Shown here: one piece after another, positions 17,441-25,385 of the stretch
Layout: each line of letters opens with the position of its first letter
Numbering within the stretch: the stretch's first letter is position 1
NCBI RefSeq assembly: GCF_026130045.1
Contig: NZ_JAIBNX010000040.1
Span: 1 to 43,281 of the forward strand
Origin: Micromonospora sp. CPCC 205371
Lineage (GTDB): Bacteria; Actinomycetota; Actinomycetes; Mycobacteriales; Micromonosporaceae
DNA: 43,281 bases
Direction of reading: 5' to 3'
Notes under the pieces: model-generated
The model's input: only the letters and a program-made list of their open reading frames with translations
What the model was told of the DNA's origin: nothing
Databases searched by the model: none
Position numbers and translations under genes: made by a program

Positions 17441-17607
17441 CGAACCTCCGGATGACTCAATGGGGGTGGGGTACCCGACCGACCATGAGCCGCCCGTCTG
17501 TAAGGGCCCCGTGGCGTTCCTGTCAGCGGCCTGACAATCCGGCTCTCACGTGGACGAATTGCGGTGATGGGTGCGCTTCGTCACCAGCGCGGGCACAGGA
17601 ACACCAA

Positions 17608-17636
17608 TGGACTGACTCGTACATGTGTCGTAACGT
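17608..17636 (+). promoter_or_regulatory. Leaderless promoter of WYL regulator
   Basis: A TGGACT -35-like hexamer (17608-17613), 17-bp spacer and TAACGT -10 (17631-17636) end six bases before the ATG at 17643, with no ribosome site. Confidence 0.55.
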
Positions 17637-17642
17637 CGGTCT

Positions 17643-18338
17643 ATGAAGCGCGCCGACCGGCTCTGCGCCCTAGCGGCCGAGCTGCGCGCGGCGGCACCCA
17701 GATCACGCGGCGCGCCCTGGCTTGCGCGGCGCTTCCGCGTCAGCGTCCGCACGGTCGCGCGCGACGTTCACGCCCTGCGCCGTCTCGGCCTGCCGATCGT
17801 CACGGAGGGTGGGCGCGCCGGCGGGTACGTCTTCGACCGGTCCCGCGCGCTGCCGCCGCTGCACCTCGCGCCCAGCGAGGCCGTCGCCGTCGCGGTGGCA
17901 CTCCGGCGGCTCGGTGGCACGCCGTTCCACGCGGACGCCGCCTCGGCTCTGCGCAAGCTGGGAGCGGTGCTGCCCGAGGCCGACGACGTCGCCGCCCGGG
18001 AGCTGGCTGAGCGCCTGCACTTCGCCGTGGGGCATCCGGCGCCGGTGGTGCCGAGGGTCATCGCCGATGCGCTGCACGGGCGCACGGTCCTGCGGATCGA
18101 CTACACCGACCGGTACGGGGTCGCCACCACGCGGAGCGTCGAGCCGCTGGGTTACGTGGGCAACCGGGAGTACTGGTACCTGGTGGCGTGGTGCCGGCTG
18201 CGCGACGGGGTGCGCGCGTTCCGCACCGACCGGATCGAGTCAGTGACCGGTACGGCCGTGCCAGCCCCGCCGCGCCGCCTGTTACCGAGCGACCTGGACC
18301 TACCGGGCGACCTTGTGCGGCCTCTCATCTTCGGTTGA
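17643..18338 (+). CDS. WYL-domain HTH transcriptional regulator
   Basis: A 231-residue protein of the DeoR/YafY type. Residues 1-60 form a winged HTH (LARRFRVSVRTVARDVHALRRLGLPIVTEGGRAGGYVF). From about residue 130 a WYL domain follows, with VLRIDYTDRYG, SVEPLGYVGNREYWYLVAWC and FRTDRIESV, thought to bind nucleic acid or a nucleotide-like ligand. It carries one rare TTA leucine codon at 18282-18284. The start is leaderless. The gene is convergent with the SPW gene, with only five bases between the stops. The target is unknown. Confidence 0.9.
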   Translation: MKRADRLCALAAELRAAAPRSRGAPWLARRFRVSVRTVARDVHALRRLGLPIVTEGGRAGGYVFDRSRALPPLHLAPSEAVAVAVALRRLGGTPFHADAASALRKLGAVLPEADDVAARELAERLHFAVGHPAPVVPRVIADALHGRTVLRIDYTDRYGVATTRSVEPLGYVGNREYWYLVAWCRLRDGVRAFRTDRIESVTGTAVPAPPRRLLPSDLDLPGDLVRPLIFG

Positions 18339-18343
18339 GATCC

Positions 18344-18874
18344 TTACGGTCGGCCTCGCCCCATTCCGGACCCCATCTCGCGCCCCATGTCGGGCCCCAT
18401 GTCGGGCCGGGTCCCGGGCCGCTGCATGCCGCGCCGCGTGCTGGCCCGCATGCCGACCGACGCCATGGCCAGGCCGAAGAGCAGGCAGAGGGCGCCGGTG
18501 ATGACGTTGTTGGCGATCGCCGAGTTGTCCGGCGTTGGCCCGTTCACCAGCCACGGCGCGATGATCGTCCAGGCGCCGATCACCGCGGTGACCCAAGTGA
18601 TGCCGTGCGTCCGGCCGTACGCGGAGGCGAAGCCGAGCGCGAGCAGCGCGACCGCGACACCGCTGAAGAGGTTGCTCGCGGTCAGGCCTGGCGAGTCGCT
18701 GGTGAAGCCGACGACCCACGGCGACATCGCCAGGTACAGGCCGGTCAGGAGGGTGAGTCCGTCGACCAACTGGGCGGTCGGCGTCTCGGCGACCCGGTCA
18801 TAGCGCGCCCGAAGGGCGGCAATGTCCGGATGTTCCTCGATTGCAGGTGTTTGTGCAGGGGTCTGTGCGGTCAT
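18344..18874 (-). CDS. SPW-repeat membrane protein
   Basis: A 176-residue protein with a short hydrophilic N-terminus, four predicted membrane helices arranged as two SPW-like repeats (GLYLAMSPWVVGF and AWTIIAPWLVNG), and a C-terminal tail rich in Met, Gly and Arg (repeated M-G-x-D/E-M-G). SPW repeat proteins are small integral membrane proteins without known activity. ATG 18874 has GGAGGTGGG upstream. The promoter region holds a perfect 15-bp palindrome at 18906-18920. Confidence 0.85.
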   Translation of the reverse strand: MTAQTPAQTPAIEEHPDIAALRARYDRVAETPTAQLVDGLTLLTGLYLAMSPWVVGFTSDSPGLTASNLFSGVAVALLALGFASAYGRTHGITWVTAVIGAWTIIAPWLVNGPTPDNSAIANNVITGALCLLFGLAMASVGMRASTRRGMQRPGTRPDMGPDMGREMGSGMGRGRP

Positions 18875-18905
18875 CGCAGGCCCACCTCCCTCATGGAGAG
18901 AGCGG

Positions 18906-18920
18906 GTGGAAGTCTTCCAC
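18906..18920. promoter_or_regulatory. Perfect 15-bp palindrome upstream of SPW gene
   Basis: GTGGAAGTCTTCCAC lies 32 bp before the SPW gene start; a related half-site (TTGGAAGTCCTCC) follows at about 18940. It looks like an operator, but no regulator is identified. Confidence 0.45.
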
Positions 18921-18969
18921 TCACTCGTAGCATGCGCCCGTTGGAAGTCCTCCGCCACCGCAGGGATGC

Positions 18970-19896
18970 CTATCCGGACACACCGGGCTCCACGGTGAGC
19001 GTGCCGGCCGTTGCGTCCATCGTGGCCGGCACGCCCACAGGCACCGTGAGCTGGCCATACCCGTGGCCGATGGGCAGCCCGCCGAGCACCGGGACGCCCA
19101 GGTCGCCGAGCCGGTCGAGCAGCACGTCGACGACGCTCACCGGCCAGTCGTCGGCGCAGTTCGTGAACTGGCCCACGGCCACGCCGGCGATTCCCGCGAA
19201 CGCGCCCGCCCGGCGCAGGTGCGTCAGCATCCTGTCCACTCTGTACGGTGCTTCGTCGACGTCTTCCAGAAGCACTATGGCACCGGTCAGGTCGGGCATG
19301 TCCGGGGTGCCGACGGACGACGCGAGCAGGCTCAGGTTGCCGCCGATCAGCGTGCCCGACGCCGCACCGGGCACGGTGACCGGTGCGGTCTGCTCGCCTT
19401 CGATCCGTTTGACGACAACGGGATCGGCGGTCATGAGCGCGGCGCGCAGCGACTCCGCCGACAGCGGCGGCGTGCGGTCCTCCAGCCACGCGACGCCGGG
19501 ACCGTGCACAGTGGCCAGTCGGGCGCCGCGCCACAGCGCGAGTTGGAGCCCGGTGATGTCGGAGAACCCAGCGACCACCTTGGGATCGCGCCGCACCGCC
19601 GCCATGTCGATCGCGTCGACCACGCGCTGCGCGCCGTACCCGCCGCGGGTGCAGAGCACGCCCCGCACCTCCGGATCGGCGAACGCCGCGTTGAGATCGG
19701 CGGCACGCAGCTCGTCGGCGCCCGCGAGGTACCCCTGACGGGCGTACGCGTTCGGCGCCAGCACCGGCCGCAGGCTCCAGCCGGTCAGCAACTCGATCCC
19801 GCGCGCCACCCGCTCCGGCTGCGTCGGCCCCGAGGGCGATACCAGCATCACCGTGTCGCCGGCCCGCAACGCCCGCGCCCGCACCCTGCTGTCCAC
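18970..19896 (-). CDS. S66 family LD-carboxypeptidase-like protein
   Basis: A 308-residue serine peptidase of family S66 (LdcA/MccF). The nucleophile Ser112 lies in AGFSDITGLQLAL. The other catalytic residues are expected in IVLLEDVDEAPYRVDRML (Glu) and GLPIGHGYGQLTVPVG (His). LdcA trims the terminal D-Ala of tetrapeptides in peptidoglycan recycling, while MccF inactivates microcin C; the sequence does not separate these. GTG 19896 is leaderless, with a TAGTCT box (19904-19909) seven bases upstream. It is divergent from the amidotransferase gene, 43 bp away. Confidence 0.88.
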   Translation of the reverse strand: MDSRVRARALRAGDTVMLVSPSGPTQPERVARGIELLTGWSLRPVLAPNAYARQGYLAGADELRAADLNAAFADPEVRGVLCTRGGYGAQRVVDAIDMAAVRRDPKVVAGFSDITGLQLALWRGARLATVHGPGVAWLEDRTPPLSAESLRAALMTADPVVVKRIEGEQTAPVTVPGAASGTLIGGNLSLLASSVGTPDMPDLTGAIVLLEDVDEAPYRVDRMLTHLRRAGAFAGIAGVAVGQFTNCADDWPVSVVDVLLDRLGDLGVPVLGGLPIGHGYGQLTVPVGVPATMDATAGTLTVEPGVSG

Positions 19897-19903
19897 GCGC
19901 CCG

Positions 19904-19932
19904 AGACTAGCCGCAGAGTGGGTGGGTAGGTT
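19904..19932. promoter_or_regulatory. Back-to-back leaderless -10 elements
   Basis: TAGTCT on the minus strand (19904-19909) and TAGGTT on the plus strand (19927-19932) each stand seven bases from their GTG starts (19896 and 19940). The whole divergent promoter fits in a 43-bp gap, so each -35 region must lie in or near the other gene. Confidence 0.5.
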
Positions 19933-19939
19933 GGGCTAC

Positions 19940-20674
19940 GTGAGTACGGCGCTGGTGGTGGAGAACGATCCGACGGACGATGTCCGGCGGTTGGGTGAGT
20001 GGCTGACCGAGGCGGGGCTGCGCCTGGAGGTCGTGCGGGCGCACGCGGGCGATCCGCTGCCGGCCGACCTCGACGGTTACGCGGCGATCGTGGTGATGGG
20101 CGGGGAGCAGTCGGCGTACGACCCGCGCCCCGACTGGTTCGACGGCGTGGAGGCGCTGCTGCGCAAGGCCGTCCGGTACGGCGTGCCGGCGCTGGGCGTC
20201 TGCCTGGGCGCGCAGTTGCTCGCCACCGCGCACGGCGGCACGGTCGAGCGGAGCCCGTCCGGCCCGGAGATCGGCCCGGCGCTGGTCGGCCGGCGGGACG
20301 CGGCGACGGACGATCCCCTGTTCCGGTACGTGCCGCTGGCGCCGGACGTGCACCAGTGGCACTTCGACGAGATCACCGAGCTGCCGGCCGGTGCCGTGCT
20401 GCTGGCCGCCTCGACGCGGTACCCGCACCAGGCCTTCCGGATCGGTGAGAAGGCGTGGGGGCTCCAGTTTCACATCGAGTGCGACACCGCCATGATCGCG
20501 AGTTGGGCGGCCGCGTCGCCGCATCTGGAAGACCCGGAAGCGCTGGTCGCCGCGTTCGACGCGACCATGATCGACGTGGAGGAGGTGTGGCAGCCGTTCG
20601 CTGCCCGGTTCGCCGCGCTCGCGCTGGGTGAGCTGCGGAATACTCGCCGTCCGCTGCCCATCCTGGGACAGTAG
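19940..20674 (+). CDS. Type 1 (class I) glutamine amidotransferase
   Basis: A 244-residue stand-alone class I glutaminase domain. The nucleophile is Cys88 in GVCLGAQLLA; the oxyanion strand is IVVMGGEQSAYD and the His/Glu pair is in GLQFHIE (family consensus QFHPE). It resembles the YfeJ/GMP-synthase-like group. It lies directly upstream of glnE (4 bp), so the two are co-transcribed, which suggests a role in glutamine or gamma-glutamyl metabolism. Removing gamma-glutamyl groups made by GlnA2 is a possibility but only an inference. GTG 19940 is leaderless. Confidence 0.88.
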   Translation: MSTALVVENDPTDDVRRLGEWLTEAGLRLEVVRAHAGDPLPADLDGYAAIVVMGGEQSAYDPRPDWFDGVEALLRKAVRYGVPALGVCLGAQLLATAHGGTVERSPSGPEIGPALVGRRDAATDDPLFRYVPLAPDVHQWHFDEITELPAGAVLLAASTRYPHQAFRIGEKAWGLQFHIECDTAMIASWAAASPHLEDPEALVAAFDATMIDVEEVWQPFAARFAALALGELRNTRRPLPILGQ

Positions 20675-20678
20675 GCCC

Positions 20679-23615
20679 GTGAGCAGACCCACGAGGGCCC
20701 CTGGCCGGCTGGCGCGGTACGGCCTCGGGGCGCGCGCCGACTACCTGCTCGGGCCGGATGGGCTCGGGCTGTGGGACGTGGCCGCCCAGGAGCCGGCCGG
20801 CGTGGCCGCGGCCGACCTGCTGACCGCGCTATCCCGGGCGGCCGACCCGGATCTGGCACTGCGCCAGCTGCACCGGCTGGCCGAGGTTGAGCGCCGGGCC
20901 GGGCAGGTGCGGGTGCTGGACGCGCTGACCGGCGACGCGGGCCTGCGGCGGCGGCTCGTCGCCGTGCTGGGTGCCTCCTCGGCACTGGGTGACCACCTGG
21001 TGGCCAATCCGGATCAGTGGAGCGCGCTGGTCACCGAAGAAGACGGTGTCGCGCCGAACGCCGACGGTGTGCTCACAGTGGACGATCCCAGCCCTCCCGC
21101 GCTCCGCCTGGCGTACCGGCTGGCGCTCTTGCGGATCGCGGCCGCCGATCTGACCGGCGGGCGCGGCCTGGAACAGACGATGGAGGCGCTGTCGGCCCTG
21201 GCCGACGCGACGCTCACCGCGGCCTACGACATCGCTGCGAATGAGGTGGGCGCGGCGGCGCGGCTCGCTGTCGTGGCGGTGGGCAAGTGCGGCGGCAACG
21301 AACTCAACTATGTGTCCGATGTAGACGTCATCTTCGTGGCGGCCGCCGATGAGGACCTCGCGGCAGGCACCGCGATCGCGGCGCGCCTCATCGACATCTG
21401 TGGGCAGGTGGCGTGGCCCGTCGACGCGGCACTGCGGCCCGAAGGCAGCCGTGGCCCGCTCGTGCGCACGCTCGCCAGCCACCTGGCCTACTACAAGCGC
21501 TGGGCGCGCACGTGGGAGTTCCAGGCGCTGCTGAAGGCGCGGTCCGCGGCGGGCGACACCGCGCTCGCGCAGGAGTGGATCGACCAGCTCGCACCGCTGG
21601 TGTGGCATGCGGCCGAGCGCCCCGAAGCGGTCGACGACGTGCGCTCGATGCGGCGCCGCATCATCGAAAACGTGCCGGCCCGCGAGCTGGACCGGGAGAT
21701 CAAACGGGGGCCGGGCGGCCTGCGCGACATCGAGTTCGCGGTGCAACTGCTCCAGCTCGTGCACGGCCGGATCGACGAGTCGCTGCGGACGCCGGGGACG
21801 CTGCCGGGGCTTCGGGCGCTCGTCGCGGGCGGCTACGTCGGGCGCGCGGACGGCGAGGCGCTGCTGCGCGGGTACCGGTTCCTGCGCAACGTCGAGCACC
21901 GGCTCCAGCTTCAGGCGCTACGGCGTACGCACACGGTGCCGACGGACCCGGACGCCGTGCGCTGGCTCGCCCGCGCACTCGGCTATACGGGCACGCCGGA
22001 CCGCGACGCCGTCGAAGCATTCCGCGCCGACTGGGTCGCTCACGCCGCCGAGGTACGCCGGCTGCACGCCAAGCTGCTCTACCGGCCGCTGCTGGAGGCG
22101 GTGGCCCGAGTACCGGCCGAGTCGCTGCGGATGGTGCCCGAGTCGGCACGGCGCCGGCTGCAGGTGCTCGGATTCCGCGATCCCGGTACGGCCCTGCGAC
22201 ACCTGGAGGTGCTCACCGGCGGCGTGTCGCGTACCGCCTCGATTCAGCGAACGCTGCTGCCGGTGCTGCTGGAGGAGTTCGCTGACGCGCCCGAGCCCGA
22301 CCGTGGGCTGCTCAGCTACCGCCAGGTGTCCGACAAGCTCGGCAGCACCCCCTGGTATCTGCGGCTGCTGCGCGACGAGGGCCCGGTGGCGCTGCGGCTG
22401 GCGCGGGCGCTGGTGTTGTCCCGGTACGTGACCGACCTGCTCGTGCGCGACCCTGAGGCCCTGCGCCTGCTGGCGGACGACGCCGAGCTGACCCCGCGCC
22501 CGGTCGAGGTGCTGCGCGAGGGGTTCGCCGCCGCGGCCGACCGCCACACCGAGCCCGCCCAGGCGATCTCGGCCGTGCGGGCGTTGCGGCTCCGCGAGCT
22601 CTTCCGCCTCGCCAGCGCCGACGTGCTCAGCCGCGCCGGCACGCTCGCCCCGCCCGTGCCGCTCGACGTCGTGGACATCGGCACCGCCCTGTCGGCGGTC
22701 ACCGACGCGACCCTCGCCGCCGCGCTGCGGGTGGCGACCGCGGCGCAGCCGCCGATGCCCGGCCTGCGGTTCGCGGTGATCGGCATGGGCCGCCTTGGCG
22801 GGTACGAGATGAGCTACCCGTCCGACGCCGACGTGCTGTTCGTGTACGAGCCGCCGCTGGGCGTCCCCGACGACGTGGCGAGCGGGGCGGCGCACGCGAT
22901 CGCCGAGGAGTTGCGCCGGTTGCTGGGCGCCCCCGCACCCGATCCGCCGCTGGGCGTCGACGCCGACCTGCGTCCCGAGGGGCGGCAAGGGCCGCTCGTG
23001 CGCAGCCTGGCGGCGTACGAGCAGTACTACGCGCGCTGGTCGAAGGTGTGGGAGGCGCAGGCGCTGCTGCGCGCCCGGTTCGTGTGCGGAGACCAGTTGC
23101 TGGGCGCCCGCTTCGAGGCGCTCGCCGACCGCGTGCGGTACCCCGAGGGCGGCCTGACCCGGGAGCAGATCGTCGAGATCCGCCGCATCAAGGCCCGGGT
23201 GGAGACCGAGCGGCTGCCGCGCGGCGCCGACCCGGCCACCCACGCCAAGCTCGGCCGGGGCGGGCTCGCCGACGTCGAGTGGGCCGTGCAGCTCACCCAG
23301 TTGCGGCACGCCCAGCGAGTGCCGCTGCTGCGGCGCACCCGCACGCTCGACGCGCTGGTGGCGGCGCGCGAGGTCGGGCTGGTGGCACCCGCCGACGCGG
23401 CGGCGATGGCGGCGGGCTGGACGCTGGCGGCGCGCGTCCGCAACGCGCTGACGCTGGTCCGCGGCCGCCCGACGGACCAGCTCCCGAGACACGGCGTAGA
23501 CCTGGCCGGCGTCGTGAGGCTCCTGAACGCCGGCGACGGCGGCGCCTTCCTCGACCACTACCTGCGTACGACCCGCCGCTCCCGCGCCGCCGTAGAACGC
23601 GTCCTCTCCCTGTGA
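20679..23615 (+). CDS. glnE: Glutamine synthetase adenylyltransferase/deadenylase
   Basis: A 978-residue GlnE with the full duplicated architecture. The N-terminal adenylyl-removing domain has VGKCGGNELNYVSDVDVIF (near residues 200-220); the C-terminal adenylyltransferase has IGMGRLGGYEMSYPSDADVLF (near 700-720). Each domain has a downstream LRPEG(S/R)xGPLVR and a KRGPGGLRDIEFAVQ or LGRGGLADVEWAVQ motif. It adds or removes AMP on the regulatory Tyr of GlnA1 (Y402 of the product at 28105-29529). GTG 20679 lies 4 bp after the amidotransferase stop. The TGA stop is inside the 54-bp palindrome at 23612. Confidence 0.95.
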   Translation: MSRPTRAPGRLARYGLGARADYLLGPDGLGLWDVAAQEPAGVAAADLLTALSRAADPDLALRQLHRLAEVERRAGQVRVLDALTGDAGLRRRLVAVLGASSALGDHLVANPDQWSALVTEEDGVAPNADGVLTVDDPSPPALRLAYRLALLRIAAADLTGGRGLEQTMEALSALADATLTAAYDIAANEVGAAARLAVVAVGKCGGNELNYVSDVDVIFVAAADEDLAAGTAIAARLIDICGQVAWPVDAALRPEGSRGPLVRTLASHLAYYKRWARTWEFQALLKARSAAGDTALAQEWIDQLAPLVWHAAERPEAVDDVRSMRRRIIENVPARELDREIKRGPGGLRDIEFAVQLLQLVHGRIDESLRTPGTLPGLRALVAGGYVGRADGEALLRGYRFLRNVEHRLQLQALRRTHTVPTDPDAVRWLARALGYTGTPDRDAVEAFRADWVAHAAEVRRLHAKLLYRPLLEAVARVPAESLRMVPESARRRLQVLGFRDPGTALRHLEVLTGGVSRTASIQRTLLPVLLEEFADAPEPDRGLLSYRQVSDKLGSTPWYLRLLRDEGPVALRLARALVLSRYVTDLLVRDPEALRLLADDAELTPRPVEVLREGFAAAADRHTEPAQAISAVRALRLRELFRLASADVLSRAGTLAPPVPLDVVDIGTALSAVTDATLAAALRVATAAQPPMPGLRFAVIGMGRLGGYEMSYPSDADVLFVYEPPLGVPDDVASGAAHAIAEELRRLLGAPAPDPPLGVDADLRPEGRQGPLVRSLAAYEQYYARWSKVWEAQALLRARFVCGDQLLGARFEALADRVRYPEGGLTREQIVEIRRIKARVETERLPRGADPATHAKLGRGGLADVEWAVQLTQLRHAQRVPLLRRTRTLDALVAAREVGLVAPADAAAMAAGWTLAARVRNALTLVRGRPTDQLPRHGVDLAGVVRLLNAGDGGAFLDHYLRTTRRSRAAVERVLSL

Positions 23616-23665
23616 TCAGGGCGTCCCTCAAGTCGCTCTAACGACTTGAGGGACGCCCTGATCAC
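23612..23665. repeat. 54-bp palindrome, copy 1
   Basis: Perfect 24-bp arms (GTGATCAGGGCGTCCCTCAA then GTCG) around a CTCTAA loop. The TGA at 23613-23615 ends glnE, and the mirror TGA on the minus strand (23664-23662) ends the convergent membrane protein gene. It can serve as a bidirectional terminator. A second copy lies at 27985-28038. Confidence 0.95.
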
Positions 23666-25365
23666 GACGAGATGGTGTAGTGGCCTGGCGCAGGGACGCT
23701 CACGACGAGCCAGTCGCGGTCGGCAGCCAGGCGGGCGTCGCCGGTCACGGTGAGCCAGCGGGAGTAGCGCACGCGGATCTTGTACGGACCGGCGGCGGGG
23801 GCGTCGAAGGTGAGCGAAGCGGCGTCTTGGGTTACCAGCGTGGCGGGGGCGGCCACCAGGGGGACGGGGGTGGGGACCTCGTAGAGGTGCCAGTGCTCGT
23901 TGCTCCAGACCTCGGTCATGGTGGACCTGACCAGGTCGACTTCGGCTCGGCCCACCCAGGAGAGTTGGGCGTCGGGTATTGCCACGTAGGTGACCGCGTT
24001 TTCGGCTAGCCAGGCGCGGTACGCCGGTTCGGTGAGCGCCACCCCGGTGCCGGACGCGCCGGGCACGGTCTCGAAGAAGAGCGGGTTGCGGGCGATGTCG
24101 ACCTGGCGCATCCAGCCCCGCGCGAGTGGAAAGCCGTCCATGTAGGCCGCCTCCCAGTAGTCGCGGGTCGGCGGCACCTCGATGCGTCCGGCGGGGCGGC
24201 GGGCGCGCAGCTCGGCGAGCAGGGGCGCGAAGTAGGCGCGATCGCTGGTGGGGTTGCCCGCGTCGCGCAGGTCCGCCCAGACGACCGGTGGCTGCCACCA
24301 GTACCCGAGCGTCAGGACCGCGACGAGCCCGGCGGCTGCCCAGCGGCGCCGGATGCGACGGGGAATGCGCACCCGCGCGGTGATCCGCGGCGTGCGGGCG
24401 CCGGCCGGCGGGCGGGGGAGGCGGGCGCCCGCCGCGCGGACCGGCAGGGCGAACATCGTGTCCAGCCCGCTGGGGTACAGGCCCCCGGGGGTGTGCACGA
24501 GGGCAGCGGCCAGCACGCCGGCGGCCGAGATCAGGGCGCCGGCCCGCACGGGGCGGTACCCGACGAGCAACGCCACGGCCAGGCTGGTCACGACGGCGTG
24601 GATCGTGTCGGTGCGGCTAATGTTCATCCAGCCGCCCTCGCCGAACAGCAGCGACGTGACCGCGAGCGGGACTGCGGCGCCCGCCGCGAGCACAGCGCCG
24701 TCCAGGCGCTCCGTGAGCGAGGGAACTGGCGCGGCGGCGCCTGGACTGAGCGACGGGCCGACGAAGTCGGTGCGCGGCGCGAGGGAAGGCGTCGCCTTTG
24801 GCGCCGCGCGACCGAGCGAACCGTTAGGCGCAGCGCCGTCGCGGCGCTTGCCGAGGAGGAGGGCCACGCCGGCCAAGCCGGTGAAGAGCCCAGCGACGGG
24901 ACTCGCGGCGGCGGCGAGCACGGCGCCGGCGGCCGCGCCGCCGTACCGCAGCCACGCGGGGCGGGCGGTCAGCGCGACGAGGGCGCCGAGGGCGAACGCG
25001 ACGCCGAGCGCATACGTGACGCGGCCGGAGACGAGGTTGCCGGCGATGCAGACCGCGCCCACCAGGCCGCCGAGCAGCGGGCGCGGCACGCCCGTCCGGA
25101 ACAGCAGCGCCGCGAACGCGAGCGCCGACCCCACGAGCGACAGCGCCCCGGTCACCCGCACGCCGATCAGCGCCATCACCGCCGGCGACACCAGGCTGTA
25201 CCCGAACTGGTTGACGCCGCCGTACCAGCGCAGGTCGACGGGGCGGAGGCCATGCGCGGCGAAGAAGTCGGCCCGCGCCACCTGGGCGGAAAGGTCGGAA
25301 CCCATGGCGGGAAGGGCGAGGTAGACGCCCGCGAGCAAGACGGCGAAGAGGCCCACGACGCGCAC
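23662..25365 (-). CDS. Polytopic membrane protein (GT-C-like), unknown substrate
   Basis: About 567 residues: some eight to ten hydrophobic segments up to about residue 360, then a soluble C-terminal domain of about 200 residues with two acidic/aromatic segments (PPTRDYWEAAYMDGFPLARGW; FDAPAAGPYKIRVRYSRWL). The layout resembles actinobacterial GT-C-like membrane proteins. A loop near residues 180-220 is encoded by dispersed-repeat copy B (GSLGRAAPKATPSLAPRTDF...), which looks like an in-frame insertion. I prefer GTG 25365 because TACCGT on the minus strand ends six bases upstream; GTG 25371 is the longer option. The stop is supplied by the 54-bp palindrome. It may act with the neighbouring GT87 gene in envelope glycan synthesis. 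Confidence 0.75.
   Translation of the reverse strand: MRVVGLFAVLLAGVYLALPAMGSDLSAQVARADFFAAHGLRPVDLRWYGGVNQFGYSLVSPAVMALIGVRVTGALSLVGSALAFAALLFRTGVPRPLLGGLVGAVCIAGNLVSGRVTYALGVAFALGALVALTARPAWLRYGGAAAGAVLAAAASPVAGLFTGLAGVALLLGKRRDGAAPNGSLGRAAPKATPSLAPRTDFVGPSLSPGAAAPVPSLTERLDGAVLAAGAAVPLAVTSLLFGEGGWMNISRTDTIHAVVTSLAVALLVGYRPVRAGALISAAGVLAAALVHTPGGLYPSGLDTMFALPVRAAGARLPRPPAGARTPRITARVRIPRRIRRRWAAAGLVAVLTLGYWWQPPVVWADLRDAGNPTSDRAYFAPLLAELRARRPAGRIEVPPTRDYWEAAYMDGFPLARGWMRQVDIARNPLFFETVPGASGTGVALTEPAYRAWLAENAVTYVAIPDAQLSWVGRAEVDLVRSTMTEVWSNEHWHLYEVPTPVPLVAAPATLVTQDAASLTFDAPAAGPYKIRVRYSRWLTVTGDARLAADRDWLVVSVPAPGHYTISS
24713..24822 (+). repeat. Dispersed repeat, copy B, inside a coding region
   Basis: A 110-bp relative of 6108-6231 in the same strand orientation, with near-identical ends (GTGAGCGAGGGA...GGACTG and GCGAGGGAAGGCG...GAGCGAACC) and a different, shorter middle. 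It keeps the minus-strand frame open, adding about 37 residues to the membrane protein. Confidence 0.85.
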
Positions 25366-25385
25366 CCGCACACGGTACTGGCAGC

